A DNA stretch of 15,818 nt from Parafilimonas sp. (GCA_025927795.1 JAICKT010000048.1:1-15818), one strand, 5' to 3'. Positions 6,193 to 14,439 are shown, numbered from the stretch's first letter. Translations and numbers: made by a program. Notes: generated by a model from the letters alone, not told the origin.

Positions 6193-8607
6193 CTATTTTC
6201 TTATTTCAGCATTTAAATTATATTCAAGCTTCTTTACAATTTTTTCCATCACTTCATTCACCTCAGCATCAGTTAAAGTTTTTTCACTATTCAAAAATGT
6301 AAAATTAATTGCAAGTGATTTTTTATCCTGACCAATTTTTTCACTCTCAAAAATATCAAACAAAGAAAACTGCTGTAAAAAAGGTATCGCTAATTGTTTA
6401 AGAAGATTTTCAATATTGCTGTATTTTATTTTTTTATTTACAATTAAAGCAAGATCTCTTTCCACAGATGGGTGTTGAACAATTTCTTTAAAAATGATTT
6501 CCTGTTTGGCATTGGCAGATAAAAGATTCTTGTAATTCAATTCAACAAAAACAACATTTTGTTTTATATCAAATTTTTCTAACAAATTTGTATCAATTTT
6601 TGTTATTGTTCCGAGATTAAATTTATCTATAAAAATATTTTGCTGAATACCGCTTTCTTTATTTTGGGTTTCTGAAAATTCTATATCTGCAATATTTACA
6701 GAGCTTAGCAAACTTTTTAATATTCCCTTTGCTGTAAAAAAATCCGAAAGTCCTGATTTCTGCCTCCAACCTTGTGTTCCATTTTTTGCTGTCATCCAAA
6801 AACAGACGTATTCCGTTTCCGAATATTTTTTGTTATAATGATATGTTTTTCCAAACTCAAAAAAATTGAGGTTATTATTTTTCCTGTTAATATTATAAGC
6901 TAAAATTTCAAGACCGGTTTCCAACATTTCCGGACGCATTATATCAAGATCTGCACTTATATTATTTAATAGTCTTACAGAATTTGAAAGTCTTTGCTCA
7001 GTAAAAATTTTACTGTTAGCTATTGAATTTGTAACAATTTCATTAAAGCCAAATCCTGTTAAAACTTGCGAAATTTTTTCTTTTAATTGTTCACTAAGCA
7101 GGTTGTCTTGTGTAGATGGTGTTATAGTAATTGATTTTGAAATCTCAATATTATCAAGTCCGTCTATTCTTACAATTTCTTCCACAATATCAGCAGGAAG
7201 ATATATATCACTTTTACTTAAGGGCACGGCAACCGTTAGGGCATTATTTGTTTCATTTAATATTTCAAAATCCAATGCAGCAAGAATGGTTTTTACGGAT
7301 GATGGCTCATAAGATTTGCCGCTTAATTTTTTAAGATAATCATATTTGAGTGTAATAATTTTCTTTTCTACATGTACAGGATAAACGTCAATTAAATCGC
7401 CTGCAATTTTTCCATCAGCGATTTTAATTATTAAAGAAGCAGCTCTTTTTAGTGCATTTACAGTTCCTGAAATATCAACACCTTTTTCAAATCTTATAGC
7501 CGCCTCAGTTCTTAAACCCATTCTTAAAGATGTATAGCGAACAGCAGACGGATTAAACCATGCGCTTTCAAGAAAAATATTTTTTGTTTCAGATGTTACG
7601 CCACTGTCAACACCACCAAAAATGCCTGCAATACAAACTGGCTCATCATTATTACATATCATTAGATCTTTATTGCACAATTTTCTTTCAACGTTATCTA
7701 ATGTTTGGAAAGGTGTGCCTTCAGGCAAATTTTTTATTATAACTTTTTTTGAAGTCAAAGCATCTGCATCAAACGCATGCAATGGCTGACCTGTTTCATG
7801 TAAGATAAAATTTGTTATATCAACAATATTATTAATCGGGCGATGACCAACCGCTATTAAAAAATTACGTAACCATGCAGGTGACTCTTTTATCGTTACA
7901 TTCTTAATGTGTAAACCTGAATAGCGTTTGCAATCATTTGTATTTTCAATAATTACTTCAAATTCATTTTCCCCTTCTTCAAATTTTATATCAGTAACCG
8001 GCAGTTTGGTTTTAACTGTTTTATTATTATGATAAGACAGCCACGCGCAAACATCTTTTGCAACACCAATGTGGCTCATAGCATCCATTCGATTTGGTGT
8101 TAAGCCAATTTCGTAAATCCAGTCTTTATAAATATTAAAATATTTAGAAGCGGGTTCGCCGAGTTCTGCATCATCCGGTAAAATATAAATACCTGTATGA
8201 CTATCACTCAAACCAACTTCGTCTTCAGCGCAAATCATTCCAAAGCTTTCAACACCTCTTATTTTCGCGACCTTCATCGTTACCGGAGAATTATTTATAG
8301 GATAAATTGTAGTTTCAACAGGTGCAACAATTACTTTTTGTTCTGCTGCAACATTAGGCGCGCCGCAAACAATTTGCAAAACCTCTTTTTTTATATCTAC
8401 AGTTGTAACTTTTAATTTGTCAGCATTGGGATGTTGTTCGCATGTGAGAATCTTGCCGACGACTAAACCATTTAAACTGCCTTTTATATTTTCATAAAAT
8501 TCCAGCGATTCAACTTCAAGACCAATAGACGTAAGTATTTCAGATAATTTTTGCCGTTCTAATTTTTCAGGCAAATATTCCATTAACCAGTTATACGAAA
8601 TCTTCAT
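6193..8607 (-). CDS. pheT: Phenylalanine-tRNA ligase beta subunit
   Basis: Beta subunit of the heterotetrameric phenylalanyl-tRNA synthetase, used for tRNA binding and editing of Tyr-tRNA(Phe). The 804-residue protein has the family order. The N-terminus is MKISYNWLMEYLP and an EMAP/OB tRNA-binding domain spans about 42-155. EIGLTPNRMDAMSHIG (166-181) is followed by the B3/B4 editing region with RPINNIVDITNFI (256-268) and HAFDAD. GLRTEAAIRFEKG lies at 364-376, then B5 at about 412-480, the catalytic-like core, and a C-terminal FDX-ACB domain (about 708-803). Length is normal. pheS is not adjacent. It heads the pheT-coiled coil-zapA operon. Confidence 0.98.
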   Translation of the reverse strand: MKISYNWLMEYLPEKLERQKLSEILTSIGLEVESLEFYENIKGSLNGLVVGKILTCEQHPNADKLKVTTVDIKKEVLQIVCGAPNVAAEQKVIVAPVETTIYPINNSPVTMKVAKIRGVESFGMICAEDEVGLSDSHTGIYILPDDAELGEPASKYFNIYKDWIYEIGLTPNRMDAMSHIGVAKDVCAWLSYHNNKTVKTKLPVTDIKFEEGENEFEVIIENTNDCKRYSGLHIKNVTIKESPAWLRNFLIAVGHRPINNIVDITNFILHETGQPLHAFDADALTSKKVIIKNLPEGTPFQTLDNVERKLCNKDLMICNNDEPVCIAGIFGGVDSGVTSETKNIFLESAWFNPSAVRYTSLRMGLRTEAAIRFEKGVDISGTVNALKRAASLIIKIADGKIAGDLIDVYPVHVEKKIITLKYDYLKKLSGKSYEPSSVKTILAALDFEILNETNNALTVAVPLSKSDIYLPADIVEEIVRIDGLDNIEISKSITITPSTQDNLLSEQLKEKISQVLTGFGFNEIVTNSIANSKIFTEQRLSNSVRLLNNISADLDIMRPEMLETGLEILAYNINRKNNNLNFFEFGKTYHYNKKYSETEYVCFWMTAKNGTQGWRQKSGLSDFFTAKGILKSLLSSVNIADIEFSETQNKESGIQQNIFIDKFNLGTITKIDTNLLEKFDIKQNVVFVELNYKNLLSANAKQEIIFKEIVQHPSVERDLALIVNKKIKYSNIENLLKQLAIPFLQQFSLFDIFESEKIGQDKKSLAINFTFLNSEKTLTDAEVNEVMEKIVKKLEYNLNAEIRK

Positions 8608-8998
8608 TCTTTATCAATTCATGCAAAAATATAGTTTCAACTTAAGCGATTTATAATAAAATTGTTTACGCAGATACACAATTCTTTTTTATTACAAGCA
8701 TTATTCTAAAAATAAATTTTTGCACTTTTTTATTGTGAATAGTTGCTACGATATTTTGTAAAATCTTTTTAAATTGTTGGAAACAAATAAAATTCTTTTG
8801 TATGACGTTTTATTTAATGTTAATAAACTTGTGAACTGTTGCTTAATAAATTTAAATGCGATTAAATTTTTTAAAGCCATCATTTAACGTTTACATTCGT
8901 CGCTCGTTTTTTCTCATAACATTAAGGAAACATTCCGGTAACGATTGCTTAACCTTAATCAGCTTAAAAAAAATACTAACCACATTAATTTTAGTTGA
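8608..8998. other. AT-rich divergent intergenic region between pheT and dnaB
   Basis: These 391 nt separate divergent pheT and dnaB. I see no supportable gene. A pheT -7 element lies at its left edge. Near dnaB an inverted repeat, ATTAAGG (8921-8927) and CCTTAAT (8953-8959) with a 25-nt loop, could form a weak stem in the dnaB leader. On the plus strand TTCTTTTG (8793-8800) is the closest match to a -7 element for dnaB but deviates at one position and lacks a well-spaced -33, so it is not called. Confidence 0.5.
8624..8631 (-). promoter_or_regulatory. Candidate -7 element of the pheT promoter
   Basis: On the minus strand TATTTTTG (8631-8624) fits TAnnTTTG exactly and lies 16 nt before the pheT ATG, implying a very short leader. 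No TTG occurs at the expected -33 distance, where the sequence is only AT-rich. This is therefore a half-supported promoter. Confidence 0.35.
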
Positions 8999-10579
8999 AT
9001 GGAAATTGTTAACCAAAATAAAGACCGCCGCACACGCAGAAAAAGTTCTATTGATCTCAGTACAATGGTTTATGGCAAAATACCCCCGCAGGCAAGAGAT
9101 TTAGAAGAGGCTGTACTTGGCGCTGTGATGCTTGAAAAAAGTGCGTTTGATACTATTATAGAAATATTAAAACCTGAATGTTTTTATGTAGATGCACACC
9201 AGGAAATTTTTAAATCCTTTCAAAACCTCGCGCAAAAAAGTATGCCGATTGATATGCTTACTGTTGTTGAGGAATTAAAGATAAAAGGCAAGCTTGATGA
9301 GATTGGCGGACCCTATTATATTACAAAACTTACAAACGCAGTTGTATCAACAGCCAATATTGAAGCACACTCGCGCATCATTCTGCAAAAATTTATACAA
9401 AGAGAATTAATACGTATAAGCGGAGAAATAATTGGCGATGCTTATGAAGACAGTACGGATGTTTTTGATTTGCTTGATGACAGCGAAACGAAAATGTTCA
9501 ATATTACCAATAATTATCTTAAGAAAAATTATGAAGATATTGGAAATGCATTGGCGAAGGCAATTAACCGCATAGATGAACTGCGCACCAGCAAAGAAGA
9601 TATTTCCGGCGTGCCCAGTGGTTTTGCAAGCATTGACCGTGTTACTTATGGGTGGCAACGAACTGACCTTATTGTGCTGGCTGCAAGACCTTCAGTTGGT
9701 AAAACAGCTTTAGCATTAAACCTTGCACGTAATGCAGCACTACATCCATTAAAGCCTACCGGCGTAGGAATTTTTTCGCTTGAAATGAGCGCATCACAAT
9801 TGGTGCAGCGTATCCTTTCCGCAGAAAGTGAAATTCCGCTTGAAAAAATTGCCCGTGGAAAATTAGAGGAATATGAGTATCAGCAATTGCACACAAAAGG
9901 AATAAAAAAATTAGAGCAGGCGCCAATTTTTATTGATGATACAGCAGCGTTAAACATATTTGAATTTCGCGCGAAGGCGCGCCGGCTTGTAAACAAACAC
10001 AATGTTGGTTTAATAATTATAGATTATTTGCAATTGATGAGTGGTGTAGGAAATGGCGGCGCAAACCGTGAGCAGGAAATAAGTAATATTTCACGCAATC
10101 TTAAAGCGCTAGCGAAAGAGTTGAACATTCCGATAATTGCACTTAGCCAGTTAAGCCGCGCTGTAGAAACACGCAAAGAAAGCAAGATGCCGCAGTTAAG
10201 TGATTTGCGTGAGTCAGGTGCGATTGAACAGGATGCAGACATGGTAATGTTTATTTACCGCCCTGAATATTATGAAACTTTTGCCAACGAAAACGGTGAA
10301 AGTACACGCGGCGAAACCCATATAAAAATTGCGAAGCATCGTAACGGTTCTCTTGAAAATATAAAACTGCGTGCTTTATTACACATACAAAAGTTTGAAG
10401 AATGGGATGGAGATTCCGGCAATTTTTTGCCACCATCCGGAGGTGGTAATTGGAAACCATTAAATCCGCCACCAGCTCAGGGCGGAGATAATAATGCGCG
10501 TTTGTTTATTCAAAAAGGCAGTAAAATGAATAATGGCGAATTTGATGAAGGATATGGTGAAGAGGACAATCCGTTTTAA
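8999..10579 (+). CDS. dnaB: Replicative DNA helicase DnaB
   Basis: Hexameric replicative helicase that unwinds DNA at the fork and interacts with primase. The 526-residue protein has the N-terminal DnaB domain (about 29-135), a linker, and the RecA-like ATPase. RPSVGKTA (230-237, K235) is Walker A, E262 in FSLEMS is the catalytic Glu, LIIIDYLQL (338-346) is Walker B, and KHRNG (447-451) is the arginine-finger region. There is no intein. The start at 8999 gives a short basic leader (KDRRTRRK) before the domain; M23 is an alternative. The core ends near residue 472. A Gly/Pro/Asn-rich disordered tail of about 50 residues follows and ends GEEDNPF. E. coli DnaB, at 471 residues, lacks such a tail. 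Confidence 0.97.
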   Translation: MEIVNQNKDRRTRRKSSIDLSTMVYGKIPPQARDLEEAVLGAVMLEKSAFDTIIEILKPECFYVDAHQEIFKSFQNLAQKSMPIDMLTVVEELKIKGKLDEIGGPYYITKLTNAVVSTANIEAHSRIILQKFIQRELIRISGEIIGDAYEDSTDVFDLLDDSETKMFNITNNYLKKNYEDIGNALAKAINRIDELRTSKEDISGVPSGFASIDRVTYGWQRTDLIVLAARPSVGKTALALNLARNAALHPLKPTGVGIFSLEMSASQLVQRILSAESEIPLEKIARGKLEEYEYQQLHTKGIKKLEQAPIFIDDTAALNIFEFRAKARRLVNKHNVGLIIIDYLQLMSGVGNGGANREQEISNISRNLKALAKELNIPIIALSQLSRAVETRKESKMPQLSDLRESGAIEQDADMVMFIYRPEYYETFANENGESTRGETHIKIAKHRNGSLENIKLRALLHIQKFEEWDGDSGNFLPPSGGGNWKPLNPPPAQGGDNNARLFIQKGSKMNNGEFDEGYGEEDNPF

Positions 10580-10612
10580 AAGTACATGCTATAAAACACA
10601 AGCATAAAGTTG

Positions 10613-10643
10613 TTTGATCGAAAATCTCTTGCCATTACCTTTG
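10613..10643 (+). promoter_or_regulatory. Bacteroidota-type promoter of prfC
   Basis: TTTG (10613-10616), a 19-nt spacer and TACCTTTG (10636-10643) match the Bacteroidota primary sigma factor consensus TTTG-N19-TAnnTTTG without mismatch. The predicted transcript starts about 50 nt before the prfC ATG. prfC therefore need not depend on read-through from dnaB. Confidence 0.8.
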
Positions 10644-10697
10644 CACACTTTTTAAATAAAAGCAATATTCATTTTTGCTTTGCATTGAATTTACAGA

Positions 10698-12284
10698 ATG
10701 AAGTACGCAAAGGAAATAAGTCGCCGCAGAACATTTGCAATCATATCTCACCCGGATGCCGGTAAAACAACTCTTACTGAAAAGTTTTTATTGTTTGGTG
10801 GCGCTATTCAAACTGCAGGCGCGGTTAAAAGCAACAAAATAAAAAAACATGCTACCAGCGATTTTATGGAGATTGAAAGGCAGCGTGGAATTTCTGTTGC
10901 AACAAGTGTAATGACTTTCGAATACAAAAATTTTCTCATCAATTTATTAGATACGCCTGGGCATAAAGATTTTGCAGAAGATACTTACAGAACGCTTACT
11001 GCAGTTGACAGCGTTGTGCTTGTTGTTGACAGCGTAAATGGTGTTGAAGAACAAACAAGAAGACTAATGGAAGTATGCCGTATGCGCAATACACCAGTAA
11101 TTGTTTTTATTAATAAGATGGACCGCGATGGAAAAAACCGTTTTGATTTGTTGGAAGAGATTGAAAAGGAGTTAAAGATTCAATTACATCCAATGACGTG
11201 GCCAATAAATAATGGCAAAGATTTTAAAGGTGTATATAATCTTGACGCAAAAAGTTTATTGTTATTTACTGCAAACACAAAAGCAACAGAAGAAGATAGT
11301 TTTATCATTGAAAATTTAAACGAAAAAATTTTAGATGAAAAGATAGGAGAAAAAGATGCCGAAACATTAAGAGAAGATGTTGAATTAATTGATGGTGTTT
11401 ACGGAAAACTAAAAACGGAAGATTACCTGGCAGGTAAAACAGCGCCCGTTTTTTTTGGAAGTGCCATAAATAATTTTGGTGTTAAAGAATTACTCGACAC
11501 GTTTATAAAGATTGCTCCTGAGCCGCAAGACCGCGAAACAACAAAACGGGTTGTTGATGTGGATGAAGATAAATTAAGCGGCTTTGTTTTTAAAATTCAT
11601 GCAAACCTTGATCCGCGGCACAGAGACCGTATTGCATTTATTCGAATTTGCAGTGGCAGGTTTGAGCGTAATACTTATTATCATCATGTGCGATTGAATA
11701 AGGATTTTCGGTTTAGTAATCCATATTCTTTTTTGGCGAGAAGTAAAGACATAATTGAAGATGCTTATCCGGGTGATGTGGTTGGTTTATTTGATACAGG
11801 CAATTTTAAAATTGGTGATACACTTACAGAAGGGGAGGATTTTTATTTTACCGGCATTCCATCTTTCTCTCCTGAGATTTTTAAAGAACTGGTGAATAAA
11901 GATCCGATGAAAACAAAACAACTTGAAAAAGGAATTGCACAGTTAACAGATGAAGGTGTTGCGCAATTGTTCACACAATTTGGTGGCAATAAAAAGATTA
12001 TTGGTTGTGTTGGTGAACTTCAGTTTGAAGTAATACAATACCGTTTGCTGCATGAATATGGTGCTGCCTGCGAGTTTCGCGTTTTACCATTTTATAAAGC
12101 GTGCTGGTTAACAAGTAATGATGAAAAAAAGCTTGATGATTTCTTGCGCTTCAAACAACAAAATTCTGCAAGAGATAAAGATGAACACCCGGTTTACCTT
12201 GCACAAAGCGAATGGTTTTTAAATACTGAAATAACTAACAATCCTGATATACAATTTCAGTTTACGAGCGAAATACATAAATAA
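10698..12284 (+). CDS. prfC: Peptide chain release factor 3
   Basis: Translational GTPase that recycles RF1/RF2 from the ribosome after peptide release. The 528-residue protein shows the G motifs: G1 HPDAGKTT (18-25), switch I with RGISVATS, G3 DTPGH (85-89), G4 NKMD (139-142) and G5 GSA (254-256). The RF3-type domains II and III follow. The N-terminus EISRRRTFAIISHPDAGKTT and the segment FMEIERQRGISV separate RF3 from EF-G. Length is normal. It has its own promoter and converges on the response regulator gene. Confidence 0.97.
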   Translation: MKYAKEISRRRTFAIISHPDAGKTTLTEKFLLFGGAIQTAGAVKSNKIKKHATSDFMEIERQRGISVATSVMTFEYKNFLINLLDTPGHKDFAEDTYRTLTAVDSVVLVVDSVNGVEEQTRRLMEVCRMRNTPVIVFINKMDRDGKNRFDLLEEIEKELKIQLHPMTWPINNGKDFKGVYNLDAKSLLLFTANTKATEEDSFIIENLNEKILDEKIGEKDAETLREDVELIDGVYGKLKTEDYLAGKTAPVFFGSAINNFGVKELLDTFIKIAPEPQDRETTKRVVDVDEDKLSGFVFKIHANLDPRHRDRIAFIRICSGRFERNTYYHHVRLNKDFRFSNPYSFLARSKDIIEDAYPGDVVGLFDTGNFKIGDTLTEGEDFYFTGIPSFSPEIFKELVNKDPMKTKQLEKGIAQLTDEGVAQLFTQFGGNKKIIGCVGELQFEVIQYRLLHEYGAACEFRVLPFYKACWLTSNDEKKLDDFLRFKQQNSARDKDEHPVYLAQSEWFLNTEITNNPDIQFQFTSEIHK

Positions 12285-12334
12285 TTGCAAGTTGCCGGTT
12301 TCGGGTTTCTGGTAATGCCACTTTTAACTTGCAA
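12284..12334. repeat. Heptamer-period repeat tract enclosed by a 9-bp inverted repeat
   Basis: TTGCAAGTT (12285-12293) and AACTTGCAA (12326-12334) are perfect inverted copies. From 12284 the sequence steps in sevens: ATTGCAA, GTTGCCG, GTTTCGG, GTTTCTG, GTAATGC (to 12318). The tract fills the gap between the convergent prfC and response regulator genes. The stem could stop transcription from both sides, but neither side has a T run, so a terminator role is uncertain. Confidence 0.6.
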
Positions 12335-12338
12335 CTGT

Positions 12339-12980
12339 TTACAAGCTTACAAGATTTCTTCTTATTGCTTCTAATGCCATGCCGGTGCGGCTTTGCACGT
12401 TTAGTTTACGAAAAAGATTTTCGCGGTAACCATCAACTGTTCTTTCAGAAACATTCATGGTTGATGCGATTTGTTTATAAGTTGCATCACTGCATGCAAG
12501 CTTTAAAAATTGTTTTTCTTTATCTGAAAGTTGTAGTTCATCCTGCTTTTGCTGGTGCTGCAATAAACGCCTAAAATTTATATTAGCAGCATCTGCATTA
12601 TAGTATCCTTTATTATAAATTTCATGTAATGCCTTATCCAGTTCATCGGGATGAATATCTTTTAAAAGATAAGCGCAACAACCTGCTTTAATCATGCTGA
12701 TGATTGTTGCATCATCATCCTTCATAGATAAAGCAACAAGTTTAATAGCCGGATATTTTTTTGTAAGATATTCCGCAGTTTCTCTTCCATCCATTATTGG
12801 CATGTTTACGTCAAGCAAAATAATATCGGGCTCCTGTTTTTTTATTTCGAGTTTATCAATCAAATCTTTTCCATTCATTGCTTCCACAATAATTGTAAAA
12901 TCTTTCAGGCTGCTTATAAGTAAGCTAAGTGATTTTAAAAAAAGCTGGTGATCATCTGTTATGCCAAGCGTTATATTCAT
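12339..12980 (-). CDS. NarL/FixJ-family response regulator (REC-LuxR HTH)
   Basis: Phosphorylation-dependent transcription factor. The 213-residue protein has a receiver domain (about 1-120) with D9/D10, the phospho-acceptor D57 in ILLDVNMP, S85 in ALSM and K107 in LLKD. All switch residues are present. A LuxR-type helix-turn-helix follows (about 148-208) with LSDKEKQFLKLACSDATYKQIA and MNVSERTVDGYRENLFRKL. It lies 43 nt after the histidine kinase gene and is its evident partner. It is the last gene of the four-gene minus-strand unit. Target genes cannot be read from the sequence; the divergent exported-protein gene at 15562 is a nearby possibility only. Confidence 0.93.
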   Translation of the reverse strand: MNITLGITDDHQLFLKSLSLLISSLKDFTIIVEAMNGKDLIDKLEIKKQEPDIILLDVNMPIMDGRETAEYLTKKYPAIKLVALSMKDDDATIISMIKAGCCAYLLKDIHPDELDKALHEIYNKGYYNADAANINFRRLLQHQQKQDELQLSDKEKQFLKLACSDATYKQIASTMNVSERTVDGYRENLFRKLNVQSRTGMALEAIRRNLVSL

Positions 12981-13013
12981 TGTTTGTTGTTATATTATTT
13001 TGTTGCATTGTCT

Positions 13014-13050
13014 CATTCACTATTCACGATTGACGATTCACGCCGTTCAC
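13014..13050. repeat. Degenerate heptamer tandem repeat at the kinase 3' end
   Basis: Successive units on the plus strand are CATTCAC (13014-13020), TATTCAC, GATTGAC, GATTCAC (13035-13041) and a longer GCCGTTCAC (13042-13050). The tract spans the end of the histidine kinase gene and part of the gap before the response regulator gene. It supplies the kinase stop codon (13024-13026) and its last residues. Confidence 0.7.
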
Positions 13051-13827
13051 CGGAATTTTAATAGTTATTTTTGTTCCCTTTGTTTCACCTTGTTGCCATT
13101 CAATAGTACCGCCTAATAATTGTGTACGATGCTCCATATTACGTAAACCAAGACTTTCTTTTTTAGCAGATTCAACATTAAAGCCGCGACCATCATCTTC
13201 AATGCTTAATTCAAAATGCGCATCCGTATTCCTTATTTGTATGATGATGTGTTTTGCGAAGGAATGCTTAATACTATTCTGCAAAGCTTCTTGCACAACA
13301 CGAAAAAGCATCACCTGTGCATCAGGTTCTAATGGTAATTTTTCATACTGAGTGATCAATTGAACATTAATATTTCTTGCTGCATTAATACGGTCTTTTT
13401 CTGCTTCTAAATTTTCAATCAGATTAAACTGATGCAACCATTCTTTATTCAATGATTTTGAAAGCGAGCGAAGATCTACAATAGCTTTTGCAACTGTTTG
13501 TTCTGCCGTTTTAATTGTATCCGGTACATTTTCCATTTCCATAGTTGCAATGCCTAACAACAACTTTGTACTGCTTAAAAGTTGACCAATGTTATCATGT
13601 AATTCCTGGCTTATTTGATTGAAAGAATATTCCTGGGTTTCAATTTGAGATTGTAAGAGTTGTTCTCTGTATTGTTTTTCCATTTCTAATAAATTCTCTT
13701 TATGCTGAAATTTTTTCTTTTGGTAGAAAAGGAGAATAAAAATCATTAGTCCTGATATGACCAAAAAAACTATAATTCCAATTATTATAAATATGATGAT
13801 CTCGTTGTATTTGTCATTCGTCGGCAT
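13024..13827 (-). CDS. Sensor histidine kinase, HisKA_3/HATPase (DesK/LytS-like, NarL-partner type)
   Basis: The 267-residue kinase has one N-terminal transmembrane helix (about 9-34), a short coiled-coil linker (about 38-70) and a HisKA_3 dimerisation domain with the phospho-acceptor H77 in QELHDNIGQLL. A HATPase domain follows, with N184 in EALQNSIKH, DDGRGF (211-216) and the GLRNMEHR loop (227-234). Only about eight residues precede the helix, so there is no extracytoplasmic sensor domain. The start at 13827 gives the usual N-terminus of this class and forces a 43-nt overlap with the upstream membrane protein gene. The catalytic core ends at IPV (residue 260); the last seven residues (NGVNRQS) come from the heptamer repeat. 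Signal unknown. Confidence 0.92.
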   Translation of the reverse strand: MPTNDKYNEIIIFIIIGIIVFLVISGLMIFILLFYQKKKFQHKENLLEMEKQYREQLLQSQIETQEYSFNQISQELHDNIGQLLSSTKLLLGIATMEMENVPDTIKTAEQTVAKAIVDLRSLSKSLNKEWLHQFNLIENLEAEKDRINAARNINVQLITQYEKLPLEPDAQVMLFRVVQEALQNSIKHSFAKHIIIQIRNTDAHFELSIEDDGRGFNVESAKKESLGLRNMEHRTQLLGGTIEWQQGETKGTKITIKIPVNGVNRQS

Positions 13828-14435
13828 AAAAACGCATAAATGAAAGTTGCATACATAATTATATTTAACACTTGGAGAATATTATTAAGAGATGTATTAT
13901 GATAAGCTAAGTAATTAAGAATTCCTGTAATTGGTAATTCGCAACACGAGTAAAAAATAAGAGCTGCTGCTATCCAAAATTCAGGAAAACGCTTAAAATC
14001 AATTAAATTATCAGACGTGAACAGTTCATACAAATAACGCGCACTTATGCAAATAATAAAAAGATCTCCTGACATTATCACATAACTATTCCAGCCATTT
14101 AAGCCAAAAATATATGCAGTAGTTAAAAACCAAAATATGGGAAAAAGACAAAGAAATAAATTAATGATCTTTTTTGTTGTTTTTGATGAAATGATAAGTT
14201 TAAAATAATAAGCAAGCAGCGGATATTCAATCAGCATAAAAATATTATAAACAGGAAAATTGCTCTTCAAATGAAAAACATTAAGCAAAAAGTTAGCACA
14301 TATTTCTGTAATAAGAGTAATGCCCAAAAAACTAGAGAAAATTTTTAAATGCAACGGATGCTTTTTGAAATGTAAAAGACTAAAAGCGAAAGCCATTTCA
14401 AGTGTTGATATGTACATATATAACCAGAATGACAT
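13785..14435 (-). CDS. Predicted seven-helix membrane protein, possible input partner of the kinase
   Basis: A 216-residue hydrophobic protein with seven predicted helices at about 2-22, 31-52, 62-82, 88-110, 117-139, 151-175 and 183-204. The loops after helices 1, 3, 5 and 7 carry the Lys/Arg (KKHPLHLK, SSKTTKK, FKRFPE, CRRMTNTTR). The positive-inside rule therefore predicts N-out and C-in. Acidic residues lie inside helices (E13, E44, E70, E166). No transporter or enzyme motif is seen and I do not recognise a named family. Its 3' end overlaps the kinase gene by 43 nt, and the secreted-protein gene ends 4 nt upstream. The overlap indicates co-expression with the kinase; a sensory role is inference. 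Confidence 0.8.
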   Translation of the reverse strand: MSFWLYMYISTLEMAFAFSLLHFKKHPLHLKIFSSFLGITLITEICANFLLNVFHLKSNFPVYNIFMLIEYPLLAYYFKLIISSKTTKKIINLFLCLFPIFWFLTTAYIFGLNGWNSYVIMSGDLFIICISARYLYELFTSDNLIDFKRFPEFWIAAALIFYSCCELPITGILNYLAYHNTSLNNILQVLNIIMYATFIYAFLCRRMTNTTRSSYL

Positions 14436-14439
14436 TTTT

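Noticed and set aside
8856..9104. Plus-strand open frame overlapping the dnaB start
   Set aside because: It overlaps the well-supported dnaB N-terminus in another frame, has no domain or signal, and its composition looks like out-of-frame translation.
9620..9720. Possible intein in dnaB at the Walker A site
   Set aside because: The reading frame runs directly through RPSVGKTA into the following helix with normal spacing, so no insertion is present.
10024..10472. Two minus-strand open frames (10024-10242 and 10251-10472) opposite dnaB
   Set aside because: Both lie entirely inside the dnaB ATPase and tail coding sequence and show no independent start signal or domain.
10585..10604. ATGCT/AGCAT inverted repeat after dnaB as a terminator
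   Set aside because: A 5-bp stem with a 10-nt loop and no T tract is expected by chance.
12329..12574. Plus-strand open frame across the end of the response regulator gene
   Set aside because: It covers the antisense of the LuxR helix-turn-helix, where the minus-strand protein is clearly conserved.
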